Origin: Salegentibacter flavus
GTDB lineage: Bacteria > Bacteroidota > Bacteroidia > Flavobacteriales > Flavobacteriaceae
Length of the DNA stretch: 64,000 nucleotides
NCBI RefSeq assembly: GCF_900115145.1
Contig: NZ_FOVL01000012.1
Span: forward strand, 62,001 to 126,000
Reading direction: 5' to 3'
A program made the translations under genes and the position numbers. The notes below the pieces were generated by a model. The model was not told the DNA's origin. It did no database searches and saw only the letters and a list, made by a program, of their open reading frames with translations. Below, piece after piece: positions 37,542-48,257 of the stretch (the stretch's first letter is position 1; each line of letters opens with the position of its first letter).

Positions 37542-38640
37542 AGCCCGCGAGACGCAACTTGAAATAGATCTTGGGGCTTTAGCCCATAACTACAAATTCA
37601 TAAGGTCTAAAATTTCTCCGGAAGTTAAATTTATGTCAGTGATCAAGGCATACGCCTACGGAAATGATTCTGTTGAGATCGCCAGGAAACTGGAAGAACT
37701 CGGTACCGATTATTTTGCGGTAGCTTATACCGATGAAGGCATCAGATTGCGAAAAGCGGGAATTAGCAAACCTATCTTAATCCTGCACCCACAACCGGTA
37801 AATTATCCTGAAATCATAGAACATTGCCTGGAACCTAATTTGTACAGTGCAAGAACGCTTCAGCTTTTTACAGACCTTGCCGAGAAGATGAATCAGGAAA
37901 ACTATCCTGTCCATATTAAGTTCAATACAGGAATGAATCGTCTGGGTTTTACAGAGAAGAATTTCGAAGAAATTCCTAAAAAGCTAAAAACAACCGGGGC
38001 GGTGAAAGTAGCTTCGGCTTTTTCTCATCTCGCGGCGAGTGAAGACTGGCAGGAAAGGGATTTTACTTTACACCAAATTCATCGCTTTCAGAAATTAGCC
38101 GAAAATCTATTAGACCACCTGGATTATCGTCCAATCTTCCATATCTGTAATACCTCTGCGATCTTTAATTATCCCGAAGCCGGTTTCGATATGGTTCGGA
38201 GCGGGCTGGGATTATATGGTTTTTCGAACGATGCTAACCTGGACAAAAACCTAAAGCCAGTTGGCACCCTTAAAACGGTGATTTCTCAAATTCAGGATTT
38301 GGAGGAAGGAGATACTGTTGGTTATAGTCGTGCTTTTAAGGCTGAAAAAGCGACCAGAACGGCAACGCTTCCTATTGGCCACGCCGACGGAATTAATCGC
38401 ATTTACGGCCATGAAAAAGCCGGTGTTTTCGTTAATGGTGAATATGCGCCAATTGTGGGAAATGTATGTATGGATATCATTATGATAGACGTCACTAATA
38501 TTAACTGCAAGGAAGGTGACGAGGTCATTATTTTTGGCGGCCCCCAACACGTAACACAACTTGCCGGAGCTGGCGGAACCATTTCTTACGAACTTATTAC
38601 CGGAATTTCCCAACGGGTAAAACGTGTAATTATTCAGTAA
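37534..38640 (+). CDS. alr: Alanine racemase
   Basis: 368 residues, PLP-dependent, makes D-alanine for peptidoglycan. The PLP lysine is in [10 protein letters not shown] (usually VKADAYGHG; the Asp is replaced by Tyr here). The second catalytic Tyr is in [17 protein letters not shown] and [13 protein letters not shown] are typical. It overlaps the end of tdk by 8 bp, so the pair is coupled. Confidence 0.94.
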   Translation: MPEARETQLEIDLGALAHNYKFIRSKISPEVKFMSVIKAYAYGNDSVEIARKLEELGTDYFAVAYTDEGIRLRKAGISKPILILHPQPVNYPEIIEHCLEPNLYSARTLQLFTDLAEKMNQENYPVHIKFNTGMNRLGFTEKNFEEIPKKLKTTGAVKVASAFSHLAASEDWQERDFTLHQIHRFQKLAENLLDHLDYRPIFHICNTSAIFNYPEAGFDMVRSGLGLYGFSNDANLDKNLKPVGTLKTVISQIQDLEEGDTVGYSRAFKAEKATRTATLPIGHADGINRIYGHEKAGVFVNGEYAPIVGNVCMDIIMIDVTNINCKEGDEVIIFGGPQHVTQLAGAGGTISYELITGISQRVKRVIIQ

Positions 38641-38709
38641 TTTTATATTCAGAATAAATTATTTTTAAATTTTGTGTAAATTGGATTAGTTATAACTAAT
38701 CCAATCAAA

Positions 38710-39144
38710 ATGAGTTTTCTTAAAGATTTCAAGGCTTTTATGCTGAAAGGCGATATTATAGCCCTGGCGACCGCTGTAGTAATCGGTGCCGCCTTTAACA
38801 AAATTGTAGCTTCTGTTGTTGCAGATGTGATTATGCCAATTATTGGTTTATTAACCGGAGGCACAGATTTCACTCAAAAATTTATCTCGCTGGACGGTCA
38901 GAAATATGAAAGCCTGGAAGCCGCATTAGAAGCTGAAGCGGCAATTTTAACCTATGGGAATCTTATCGATGCCATTATCCACTTTGTAATAGTTGCTTTT
39001 TTTATATTTTTGTTGCTACGGGCTTATGAAAAGACCAAAAAAGAAAAAGAGGCACCAAAATTAGTGGAACCAAAAGGTCCAAGTCAGGAAGATTTGCTTA
39101 CTCAAATTAGAGATGAGCTAAAAAAACAAAATAAAACTCCATAG
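38710..39144 (+). CDS. mscL: Large-conductance mechanosensitive channel
   Basis: 144 residues. The first helix [30 protein letters not shown] carries the pore-lining Gly/Ala pattern of MscL. A periplasmic loop (about 55-85), a second helix ([19 protein letters not shown]) and a charged C-terminal bundle follow. It opens under membrane tension to release solutes during osmotic downshock. Confidence 0.96.
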   Translation: MSFLKDFKAFMLKGDIIALATAVVIGAAFNKIVASVVADVIMPIIGLLTGGTDFTQKFISLDGQKYESLEAALEAEAAILTYGNLIDAIIHFVIVAFFIFLLLRAYEKTKKEKEAPKLVEPKGPSQEDLLTQIRDELKKQNKTP

Positions 39145-39205
39145 TGAGTTAAAAATACGAGCACCGCTTATACTGCTCATTTTATGTAAATCGTAATTTA
39201 ACTAA

Positions 39206-39235
39206 ACCCCACAGGAAACTGTGGGGTCTTTTTTT
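39206..39235 (+). terminator. mscL terminator
   Basis: ACCCCACAG - GAAA - CTGTGGGGT hairpin followed by T-rich sequence. Confidence 0.92.
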
Positions 39236-39352
39236 AACCAAAAAGGCGAATTGGTTCAAAAACCATAATTCTTTCCAATTTTAAGCCCTGAGACTGGGTA
39301 AGTTAAACCCGGTACAATAAATTTGCGGCTGGTTTTTTAGAACGGTAAATGG

Positions 39353-39470
39353 ATTTCCGCCTTCGCGGAAATGACTAAAATAAATAAAGTTTTCCGCCGA
39401 AGTTTATGCTGAGCGTAGTCGGAGTACGGAAATAACTAAATAATAAAAAGTTTCCCGCCTCCGCGGGAAA
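39353..39470. repeat. Tandem array of three REP-like hairpins
   Basis: Three hairpin units: ATTTCCGC-CTTC-GCGGAAAT (39353-39372), a longer TTTCCG...CGGAAA unit (about 39391-39432) containing CTGAGCGTAGTCGGAGTA, and TTTCCCGC-CTCC-GCGGGAAA (39451-39470). Each is followed by a tail with ACTAAA. They resemble the units ahead of dinB. No transposase is nearby. They end 17 bp before asd, so they may also affect its leader. Confidence 0.75.
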
Positions 39471-39487
39471 GACTAAATTTTTAGATT

Positions 39488-40477
39488 ATGAGAATAGCAG
39501 TGGTAGGCGCTACCGGGATGGTAGGCCAGGTAATGTTACAGGTTTTGGCAGAAAGAAATTTTCCGGTAACCGAATTATACCCGGTGGCTTCAGAAAGGTC
39601 AGTTGGGAAAAAGATCAATTTCCAGGGAAAAGACTATAAAGTTATCGGGCTTCAGGAAGCCGTAGATATTAAACCCGATATAGCTTTGTTTTCTGCCGGT
39701 GGGGATACTTCTCTGGAGTGGGCCCCAAAATTTGCAGAAAATGGTACTACAGTAGTAGATAATTCTTCGGCCTGGAGAATGGATGAAACCAAAAAACTAA
39801 TCATTCCCGAAATAAACGCTTCAGAATTAACCAAAGAAGACAAGATCATCGCCAACCCTAACTGTTCTACCATACAGTTGTTAATGGCGTTAAAACCGCT
39901 ACACGATGCTTTTAAAATCAAACGGGTAATCGTTTCTACCTACCAGTCAATTACCGGAACCGGCATAAAAGCCGTGGAACAACTGGAAAATGAATACAAA
40001 GGCGAAAAAGGAGAAATGGCCTATCCTTATCCTATCCATAAAAATGCGTTGCCGCATTGCGATGTGTTTGAGGAAAATGGATACACCAAAGAAGAGATGA
40101 AACTCACCAAAGAAACCAAAAAGATCCTTGCCGACAATTCGGTTTTGGTAAGCGCTACCACAATTAGGATTCCGGTGGTTGGGGGACATTCAGAATCTGT
40201 AAATGTTGAATTTGAAAACGAGTTTGATGAAGCTGAAGTTAGAAAAATTCTTAGCCAGTTTCCCGGGGTAACTGTGCAGGACAACCCTGATACTAACACT
40301 TATCCAATGCCTATTTACGCTGAAGGAAAAGACGATGTTTTTGTAGGAAGAATTCGCAGAGACTATTCCCAGCCTAGAAGTTTAAATATGTGGGTGGTAG
40401 CCGATAACCTTAGAAAAGGTGCAGCCACAAATACGATACAAATCGCTGAATATCTTATGGCGAACAAGCTGGTTTAA
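39488..40477 (+). CDS. asd: Aspartate-semialdehyde dehydrogenase
   Basis: 329 residues. NADPH-binding VVGATGMVGQVMLQVL at the N-terminus, active-site Cys in ANPNCSTIQLL, and the His region RIPVVGGHSESVNVEF. It supplies lysine, diaminopimelate, threonine and methionine synthesis. Length is normal. A REP-like array precedes it and a terminator follows. Confidence 0.96.
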   Translation: MRIAVVGATGMVGQVMLQVLAERNFPVTELYPVASERSVGKKINFQGKDYKVIGLQEAVDIKPDIALFSAGGDTSLEWAPKFAENGTTVVDNSSAWRMDETKKLIIPEINASELTKEDKIIANPNCSTIQLLMALKPLHDAFKIKRVIVSTYQSITGTGIKAVEQLENEYKGEKGEMAYPYPIHKNALPHCDVFEENGYTKEEMKLTKETKKILADNSVLVSATTIRIPVVGGHSESVNVEFENEFDEAEVRKILSQFPGVTVQDNPDTNTYPMPIYAEGKDDVFVGRIRRDYSQPRSLNMWVVADNLRKGAATNTIQIAEYLMANKLV

Positions 40478-40498
40478 GCACAGTATTAGTTTCAACAT

Positions 40499-40537
40499 AA
40501 AAATGCCTGTAAAAATGTGACTTACAGGCATTTTTTA
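40499..40537 (+). terminator. asd terminator
   Basis: AATGCCTGTAA ... TTACAGGCATT hairpin followed by T-run. Confidence 0.9.
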
Positions 40538-40569
40538 TATTATTTTTAGGCAACCTAAATTTTTATTTT

Positions 40570-42723
40570 ATGAAAAGAACATTCTCCGGAATTTTTGCCC
40601 TCGCCATTCTGGCCTCCTGTAACGATTCCGAAACCGAAAAAGAAATCAGTTTGAATTATCCTGAAACCAAAAAAGTAGATACAGTAACCAATTATTTTGG
40701 AACCGAAGTAAAAGATCCCTACCGCTGGCTGGAAGACGACCGGAGTGAGGAAACCGAAGAATGGGTGGAAGCCCAAAATGAAGTAACATTCGGTTATCTT
40801 GAAAAAATTCCATTTCGAAAAGACCTGGAAGAAAGGCTTACTGAAATCTGGAATTATGAGAAAATAAGCGCTCCCAGAAAAGAAGGAGATTACATCTATT
40901 TTTCTAAAAATGACGGACTTCAAAACCAGTATGTAGTCTATAGAAAAAAGGGCGAAGATGGTGAAACCGAAGTTTTCCTGGATCCCAATAAATTCAGTGA
41001 AGACGGTACGACATCTCTGGCCGGACTAAGTTTTTCTGACAACGGAAAAAAAGCGGCCTATGCCATTTCTGAAGGCGGGAGCGACTGGAGAAAAATTATC
41101 GTGATAGATGCTGAAACCAAAGAGATTGTAGAAGACACCATTCAGGATGTGAAATTCAGCGGAATCTCCTGGAAAGAAAACGATGGGTTCTATTATTCCA
41201 GTTACGAGAAGCCTGAAGGCAGTGAGCTTTCAGCAAAAACTGATCAGCATAGGTTATTTTATCATAAACTTGGTACTACTCAGGGCGAAGATGAAGTGAT
41301 TTTTGGGGATACAGAAAAACAAAAGCACCGCTATGTAGGTGGAAGCGTTTCGGAAGACAACCGTTTTCTCTTCATTTCAGCCAGGAATTCAACTTCCGGA
41401 GGGAAACTTTATATGATGGATCTTCAGAAAGAAAATCCTGAACTGGTTACTATCTTAGACCATGAAGATACCGACACTAACGTGATGGACAACGATGGCA
41501 GCAAGTTGATTATCGTGACTAATATGGACGCTCCTAATAATCGCATTGTGACCGTGGATGCTTCCAATCCTTCACCGGAAAACTGGAAAGACATTATTCC
41601 CGAAACCGAAAACGTGCTTAGTCCCTCCACAGCAGGTGGCTATATCTTTGCCGAATATATGGTTGATGCCATTTCACAGGTAAAACAATATGATTACAAC
41701 GGCGAGCTGGTAAGAGAGATCGAACTTCCTGGAATAGGCTCAGCCGGAGGATTTGGTGCCAAAAAGGAAGAGGATGAGCTTTATTATTCCTTTACCAATT
41801 ATGTAACTCCGGGGACCATCTATAAATTAGATATTGAGCAGGGCACTTCTGAGGTGTATAACAAGCCTGCGATTAAGTTTAATCCTGAAAATTTTGAAAG
41901 CAAGCAGGTATTCTATAACTCTAAAGACGGCACCAAAGTGCCTATGATCATTACCCACAAGAAAGGGCTTGAGCTTGATGGTAAGAACCCAACCATGCTT
42001 TATGGCTATGGAGGTTTCAATATTAGTTTGACCCCTTCTTTTAGTACAGCGAATGCGGTTTGGCTGGAACAGGGCGGCGTTTATGCCGTTCCAAACCTTA
42101 GAGGAGGTGGCGAATACGGAAAAGAATGGCACGATGCAGGTATTAAACTGAAGAAGCAAAACGTTTTTGATGATTTTATCGCTGCCGCGGAATACCTAAT
42201 CGAGCAAAATTATACTTCCAGCGATTACCTGGCCATTCGTGGAGCATCAAACGGTGGACTTTTAGTTGGCGCTACAATGACCCAACGTCCTGAATTGATG
42301 AAAGTGGCATTGCCTGCCGTAGGTGTTATGGATATGCTGCGTTACCACACCTTTACCGCTGGTGCAGGTTGGGCCTATGATTACGGTACTTCTGAAGATA
42401 ATGAAGAAATGTTTAAATACCTGCATGGTTATTCACCGGTTCATAATATTAAAGAAGGTATTGAATATCCGGCTACTTTAGTTACTACAGGTGATCACGA
42501 TGATCGCGTGGTGCCCGCACATTCCTTTAAATTCGCCGCCGAATTACAGGAGAAGCAAGCCGGGAACAATCCTGTTTTGATTAGAATCGAGACCAAAGCC
42601 GGTCACGGTGCCGGAAAACCCACGAAAATGATTATAGAGGAATATGCCGATGTTTTTGGATTTACCCTTTATAATATGGGTTATGAAGCTTTGCCCAACG
42701 AAATTGATGAGATTAAAGGCTAA
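40570..42723 (+). CDS. Prolyl oligopeptidase (S9A), lipoprotein
   Basis: 717 residues. A lipobox (LAILASC, Cys17) predicts a lipid anchor. A seven-blade propeller part begins with DPYRWLEDDRSEETEEWV. The catalytic domain shows the Ser in IRGASNGGLLVG, the Asp in DHDDRVVPAHS and the His in KAGHGAGKP. It cleaves short proline-containing peptides in the periplasm. It stands alone between terminators. Confidence 0.94.
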   Translation: MKRTFSGIFALAILASCNDSETEKEISLNYPETKKVDTVTNYFGTEVKDPYRWLEDDRSEETEEWVEAQNEVTFGYLEKIPFRKDLEERLTEIWNYEKISAPRKEGDYIYFSKNDGLQNQYVVYRKKGEDGETEVFLDPNKFSEDGTTSLAGLSFSDNGKKAAYAISEGGSDWRKIIVIDAETKEIVEDTIQDVKFSGISWKENDGFYYSSYEKPEGSELSAKTDQHRLFYHKLGTTQGEDEVIFGDTEKQKHRYVGGSVSEDNRFLFISARNSTSGGKLYMMDLQKENPELVTILDHEDTDTNVMDNDGSKLIIVTNMDAPNNRIVTVDASNPSPENWKDIIPETENVLSPSTAGGYIFAEYMVDAISQVKQYDYNGELVREIELPGIGSAGGFGAKKEEDELYYSFTNYVTPGTIYKLDIEQGTSEVYNKPAIKFNPENFESKQVFYNSKDGTKVPMIITHKKGLELDGKNPTMLYGYGGFNISLTPSFSTANAVWLEQGGVYAVPNLRGGGEYGKEWHDAGIKLKKQNVFDDFIAAAEYLIEQNYTSSDYLAIRGASNGGLLVGATMTQRPELMKVALPAVGVMDMLRYHTFTAGAGWAYDYGTSEDNEEMFKYLHGYSPVHNIKEGIEYPATLVTTGDHDDRVVPAHSFKFAAELQEKQAGNNPVLIRIETKAGHGAGKPTKMIIEEYADVFGFTLYNMGYEALPNEIDEIKG

Positions 42724-42744
42724 TCAAAAGACTATATTTTTTAC

Positions 42745-42776
42745 AACCGTCGGCACTAACCCTGCCGGCGGTTTTT
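42745..42776 (+). terminator. Terminator after prolyl oligopeptidase
   Basis: AACCGTCGGC ... GCCGGCGGTT hairpin with T-run. Confidence 0.88.
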
Positions 42777-43004
42777 ATTTACTACCAGATCCAGATTTCC
42801 ATCTTTTAGCAGAAAACCTTTTCAGACTGGTAGAGAATAGTCTCATCATCTGAAAAACCTTTGCAATTACCGATTATTCCAATATTTTTTTTCCTATTTT
42901 CTCTGCTCTTAAAGGTTAATTAGCTTTAAGCCCGGAAAAAGATGGTGAGATTCATTGCCTGACTGATCTTAATCATCATTTTCTAAACAAGAATTTAAGA
43001 TGTT

Positions 43005-43970
43005 ATGCTGAAATTAAAAAACGTTTCCTTCGCTTATCAAGATAAGCCAATCCTGAAGAACATCAGTTTCAGTTTGAAGAGAGGAGAGAATCTTTCTGTT
43101 ATTGGCGAAAGCGGTTGCGGAAAAAGCACTCTTTTGAAACTCATTTACGGCCTGCTGCACACCGATGGTAAAATTTTTTGGAACGACCAGGAATTACAGG
43201 GCCCTCAATTCAATATTGTTCCGGGAGAACCTTTTATAAAATATTTAGCCCAGGATTTTGACCTGATGCCTCCGCTAAGTGTTGCTGAAAATATAGGTAA
43301 ACATCTCAGCAATATGTATCCGCGAAAGAAAACAAACCGGGTCAAAGAACTTATGGAGGTAGTAGAAATGACCGACCTAGCCGATGAGAAAGCAAAACAT
43401 TTAAGCGGCGGCCAGCAACAACGCGTCGCCCTTGCCAGGGCCCTGGCAAATGAACCGGAATTGTTATTGCTGGATGAACCATTTAGCCATATCGATCATT
43501 TTAGAAAAAATAACCTGAGACGTCAAGTATTTTCTTATTTGGCAGAAAAAAATATCACCTGCATAGTGGCTACCCACGACAGCACAGATGCGCTTTCTTT
43601 TGCAAATAAAACCATAGTGCTGAAGAATGCGAAAATTCACGCTGAAGGTACCCCGGAACAACTTTACCAGAATCCGCCTAATAAATATGTGGCTTCCCTT
43701 TTTGGAGAAATAAACGAGATTATGCTAAAGAATCTTGTTGTATCAGAAACCAGCAGAAAAAAAATTCTGGTATATCCTCACGAGATAAGTTTATCTACAA
43801 AATCTGAAATAAAAATAGAAATAATGGAAAACTTTTTCCGGGGGCAGCATTATTTGATAAAAGCCAAGCTCAATGGACAGGAAATCTTCATCGAAAATCC
43901 ATTAGCCTTAAAAGAAGGTGAAATGCTAGGAATAAAGATCTCCCCCAGGTTAATTGAAGCCCGAAAATAG
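43005..43970 (+). CDS. ABC transporter ATP-binding protein with C-terminal TOBE-like part
   Basis: 321 residues. Walker A GESGCGKSTLLKLI, signature LSGGQQQRVALARAL, Walker B LLLLDEPFSHID, H-loop VATHDSTDAL. After residue about 245 a beta-rich tail (VYPHEISLSTKSE ... EGEMLGIKISPR) resembles a TOBE regulatory domain of importer ATPases. No permease or binding-protein gene is adjacent, so its partners are unknown. It converges on the GreA-like gene with no gap. Confidence 0.88.
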   Translation: MLKLKNVSFAYQDKPILKNISFSLKRGENLSVIGESGCGKSTLLKLIYGLLHTDGKIFWNDQELQGPQFNIVPGEPFIKYLAQDFDLMPPLSVAENIGKHLSNMYPRKKTNRVKELMEVVEMTDLADEKAKHLSGGQQQRVALARALANEPELLLLDEPFSHIDHFRKNNLRRQVFSYLAEKNITCIVATHDSTDALSFANKTIVLKNAKIHAEGTPEQLYQNPPNKYVASLFGEINEIMLKNLVVSETSRKKILVYPHEISLSTKSEIKIEIMENFFRGQHYLIKAKLNGQEIFIENPLALKEGEMLGIKISPRLIEARK

Positions 43971-44420
43971 CTATTCTACGCTAAGGATTCTATGGGTTTG
44001 CCCGTTAAGCGTAAAATCTTCACCGGCTTTTTTATCTTTCATTGCCAGAGCCACGGGAGAATTGGTTCCCACGGCATAGAATCTTTCAGAATCAAGCTTT
44101 AATTCCCCCGCCGGGATAGCGATGAAATAATTGGCAGCACTGGTCTTTACAAGGGTTCCGAAGCCAGCTTTTTCATGTAAAACAGGTGGAATAGCATTCA
44201 GCGTTTTTTTGAGCTTCAGGTATTGTTCCAGCTGGCCCGACAATTTTTCAAATTCAAGGTGCAGCATTGCCCGGCCGGTTTCATATTTATCGCCCATAGA
44301 ACATTTAGTCTCCAGTTTAAGCGCAGCCTGCAGATCATCTATGGCCGTATGGATTCGTTTTAAGCGTTCCTCTACATACGAACCGGCTTCCACTATCAAC
44401 TTCTTTTTCAACTCGCTCAT
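43971..44420 (-). CDS. GreA/GreB C-terminal domain-like protein
   Basis: 149 residues. An N-terminal helical region (about 1-75) that may form a coiled coil is followed by a small beta domain (GFGTLVKTSAANYFIAIPAGEL ... FTLNGQTHRILSV) like the FKBP-like C-terminus of Gre factors. It could bind RNA polymerase; it lacks the exact acidic tip of GreA as far as can be seen. It overlaps the transglycosylase stop by 4 bp (ATGA). Confidence 0.65.
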   Translation of the reverse strand: MSELKKKLIVEAGSYVEERLKRIHTAIDDLQAALKLETKCSMGDKYETGRAMLHLEFEKLSGQLEQYLKLKKTLNAIPPVLHEKAGFGTLVKTSAANYFIAIPAGELKLDSERFYAVGTNSPVALAMKDKKAGEDFTLNGQTHRILSVE

Positions 44421-45100
44421 TCTTCTCTTTTTTCAAAATTGAATTTACCATAATTCTTCATTTGTCTAACTATCCAGTCCTTGCGGCTTTCAATATAGCT
44501 GCTGGAAGGATTGGCTTTATATCGCCGGGGATTAGGTAAAATAGCCGCTATGGCTGCAGCCTCATAAGGCGTCAATTGTGAGGCAGGTTTGTTAAACCAA
44601 TGTTGCGCTGCAGCCTCTGCACCATAAATACCAGGCCCCATTTCAATACTGTTGAGATAAACTTCCAGAATGCGTTCCTTACTCCAAAATGTCTCGATTA
44701 AAAAAGTAAAATATACCTCCAGGCCTTTTCTTATCCAGTTTCTTCCCGACCAGAGAAATACATTTTTTGCGGTTTGCTGGGAAATGGTGCTGGCACCCCG
44801 CATGCGTTTTCCTTCCTGATTTTCTTCAATAGCCTTCTCAATAGCTTCAAAATCGAAACCATTGTGATTGATGAAATTCTGGTCTTCACTGGCGACTACC
44901 GCAAGCTGAAGGTGCAAGGAAATATCCTTCCTGGGCACCCAGTTATGCTGTATTTTTTCATCGGGATTTTCCAGGTACCGAATTCCCATAAGCGGAGTAC
45001 ATGGTACAGACAGCCAGTTAAGAAGTACCACGATAAGCACCGAAAACAGGATGAGCCCCGCAAAGAGTTTCCAAATAAATCTGAAGATTTTTTGTATCAT
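44417..45100 (-). CDS. mtgA: Monofunctional peptidoglycan transglycosylase (GT51)
   Basis: 227 residues. One N-terminal membrane anchor (LFAGLILFSVLIVVLLNWL). GT51 motifs: VASEDQNFINHNGFDFEAI with the catalytic Glu, RGASTISQQTAKNVFLW, GRNWIRKGLEVYFT and EVYLNSIEMGPGIYGAEAAA. It polymerises glycan strands from lipid II. The frame runs 48 codons upstream, but the ATG at 45100 overlaps the preceding stop by 4 bp and places the anchor at the N-terminus. Confidence 0.93.
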   Translation of the reverse strand: MIQKIFRFIWKLFAGLILFSVLIVVLLNWLSVPCTPLMGIRYLENPDEKIQHNWVPRKDISLHLQLAVVASEDQNFINHNGFDFEAIEKAIEENQEGKRMRGASTISQQTAKNVFLWSGRNWIRKGLEVYFTFLIETFWSKERILEVYLNSIEMGPGIYGAEAAAQHWFNKPASQLTPYEAAAIAAILPNPRRYKANPSSSYIESRKDWIVRQMKNYGKFNFEKREE

Positions 45101-46212
45101 TTTATAAGCGATGAAAGTTCTTTTCCTACCAGACTGCCAATCGCAACACCCATTCCCCCAAGACGAACACCGCAATAAATATTTTCTGAAAGTTGTTTCA
45201 CTATCGGTTTTTTCTGATTTCCAACTCCCATTATTCCGCTCCAACTGTGGTCAATTTCAAATCGGGTTTCAGGCAAAATGGTGGTTTTTAGCAATTCTTC
45301 AAGGCGATCCTGAATTAGTTTGGTTTGGGCGATCTCGGTGGTTTCTTCAGCTTTAAAATCGAGATTTCTTCCTCCACCCAGTAATATTCTGTCATCAATA
45401 TTTCTGAAGTAGTAAAAACCTTTATCGAGATGAAAAGTACCTTTAATCTCCAGGTCTTTAATGGGTTTGGTGATTAGCACCTGTGCACGTGCCGGTTTCA
45501 CTTCCTCAATCCCGAGTTTTGATGCAAAACCATTTGTAGCTACAAGAAGTTTTTTTGCCGATAACTCAAGCCTGTCGGTCTTTATTTTTACTGAATTACC
45601 TGCTTCTGAAAATTCTTCAACATTTATATTATTCAGGATTTTAATACCAGCTGATTGTACCTTATATAAAAGGGCTTCCATCATTTTACCGGTATTCAGC
45701 TGTCCCTCAAACTGGTTATAAATAAGTTTCTTCTGAATATTCCTGAAGCCAAAGACATCCTTTTCTTTGCTAAAAACCTTTTCACCAAAAACCGGTTTCA
45801 GCATTAAATTAATACGGGGCATTTCTGAAACGCAGTCTTCATACAGAGCTTCGTCTTCTTTAGTAAAAAGCTCGTAGCCTCCATATTCCTTATAGCCTAT
45901 TTTAGGGTCTCCAAGATTTTGCCTTAGGAGTTTAAGTCCTTTTACGCGTTTTTTAACCAATTCCACCACTTCTTCTTCAGAATGGGTTTTTAGGTCGTCC
46001 AGAATCTCAGAGATACTCCCAAAACAGGCAAAACCCGCGTTTTTCGTGCTCGCCCCATTGGGTAGAAGTCCTCGTTCCAAGACAAGGATCCTGGCTTTTG
46101 GAAAGCGTTTTTTGAGATCCAAAGCACAATTAAGACCGGTTATTCCGCTTCCAATTATGCAAAAGTCAATATCTGAAAACCAGGTTTTGGTTTCCCAGTA
46201 AGAAAAATTCAT
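45097..46212 (-). CDS. FAD-dependent oxidoreductase, DAO family
   Basis: 371 residues. N-terminal FAD-binding FCIIGSGITGLNCALDL, glutamate end of the second strand (ILVLERG), and the C-terminal FAD contact GVRLGGMGVAIGS. It resembles glycine/D-amino acid oxidases; the substrate is unknown. First gene of an operon with the transglycosylase and GreA-like genes, each overlapping by 4 bp. Confidence 0.87.
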   Translation of the reverse strand: MNFSYWETKTWFSDIDFCIIGSGITGLNCALDLKKRFPKARILVLERGLLPNGASTKNAGFACFGSISEILDDLKTHSEEEVVELVKKRVKGLKLLRQNLGDPKIGYKEYGGYELFTKEDEALYEDCVSEMPRINLMLKPVFGEKVFSKEKDVFGFRNIQKKLIYNQFEGQLNTGKMMEALLYKVQSAGIKILNNINVEEFSEAGNSVKIKTDRLELSAKKLLVATNGFASKLGIEEVKPARAQVLITKPIKDLEIKGTFHLDKGFYYFRNIDDRILLGGGRNLDFKAEETTEIAQTKLIQDRLEELLKTTILPETRFEIDHSWSGIMGVGNQKKPIVKQLSENIYCGVRLGGMGVAIGSLVGKELSSLIK

Positions 46213-46260
46213 CAGCCGATTAATTTTCTCTGAAAATACAGAAAGTTTTGGATAAAAGAC

Positions 46261-46294
46261 ACAAAAAAACCCTACAGATCAAAACTGCAGGGTT
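46261..46294 (-). terminator. Terminator of the accB-accC operon
   Basis: ACCCTACAG ... CTGCAGGGT near-perfect hairpin; the reverse strand continues with a T-run. Confidence 0.8.
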
Positions 46295-46319
46295 CTTTAA
46301 AATTTTCAGAAAAGTATTA

Positions 46320-47675
<1,356 letters not shown>

Positions 47676-47729
47676 ACCTATTGTTTTTTTGACCCAGGGA
47701 TAACTCCCTTAAGCTAAATGGGCAGTAAT

Positions 47730-48236
47730 TTATGATGGATCTACTAAAAATAACGGCTGATCGAACTCTACCGGAGAAGCATCGTCTACAAGCACCTTCA
47801 CTATTTTCCCTGAAACTTCACTCTCAATTTCATTGAATAGTTTCATGGCTTCAATAACGCAAAGTACGTCACCTTCCTTAATCGAGTCTCCAACTTCTAC
47901 GAAGGTTGGTTTATCGGGCGAAGGTTTGCGGTAGAAAGTTCCAATAATTGGAGACTTAATAGTCACATAGTTTGAGTTGTCCTCATCTGAAGTCTTTTTG
48001 TCTTCGGCTGCAGGGGCAGGAGCATTCTCTTGTGCAGGCTGCGGTGTCTGTTGTTGTTGAACCGGCATTTGTTGCGGCATTTGACCGCCCATTGGCATTT
48101 GCTGAACAATGGTTGTCTCCTTTTCGTCTGAACCTGTTTTGATGGTGATTTTCACATCGCCCGTTTCCAGCTTTACTTCGCTAGCGCCAGACTTGGCTAC
48201 AAACTTGATTAAATTCTGAATTTCTTTTAAATCCAT
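47730..48236 (-). CDS. accB: Biotin carboxyl carrier protein
   Basis: 168 residues. The biotin lysine is in CVIEAMKLFNEIES near the C-terminus. A Gln/Pro/Met-rich flexible linker (about 45-85) joins the N-terminal helix to the biotinyl domain. Between fabH and accC in a conserved lipid operon. Confidence 0.97.
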   Translation of the reverse strand: MDLKEIQNLIKFVAKSGASEVKLETGDVKITIKTGSDEKETTIVQQMPMGGQMPQQMPVQQQQTPQPAQENAPAPAAEDKKTSDEDNSNYVTIKSPIIGTFYRKPSPDKPTFVEVGDSIKEGDVLCVIEAMKLFNEIESEVSGKIVKVLVDDASPVEFDQPLFLVDPS

Positions 48237-48257
48237 AATGATAGGGTGTTGGTTTTT

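Noticed and set aside
39353-39470. CRISPR array
   Set aside because: The units are hairpins of unequal length without constant repeats and spacers; no cas genes occur in the window.
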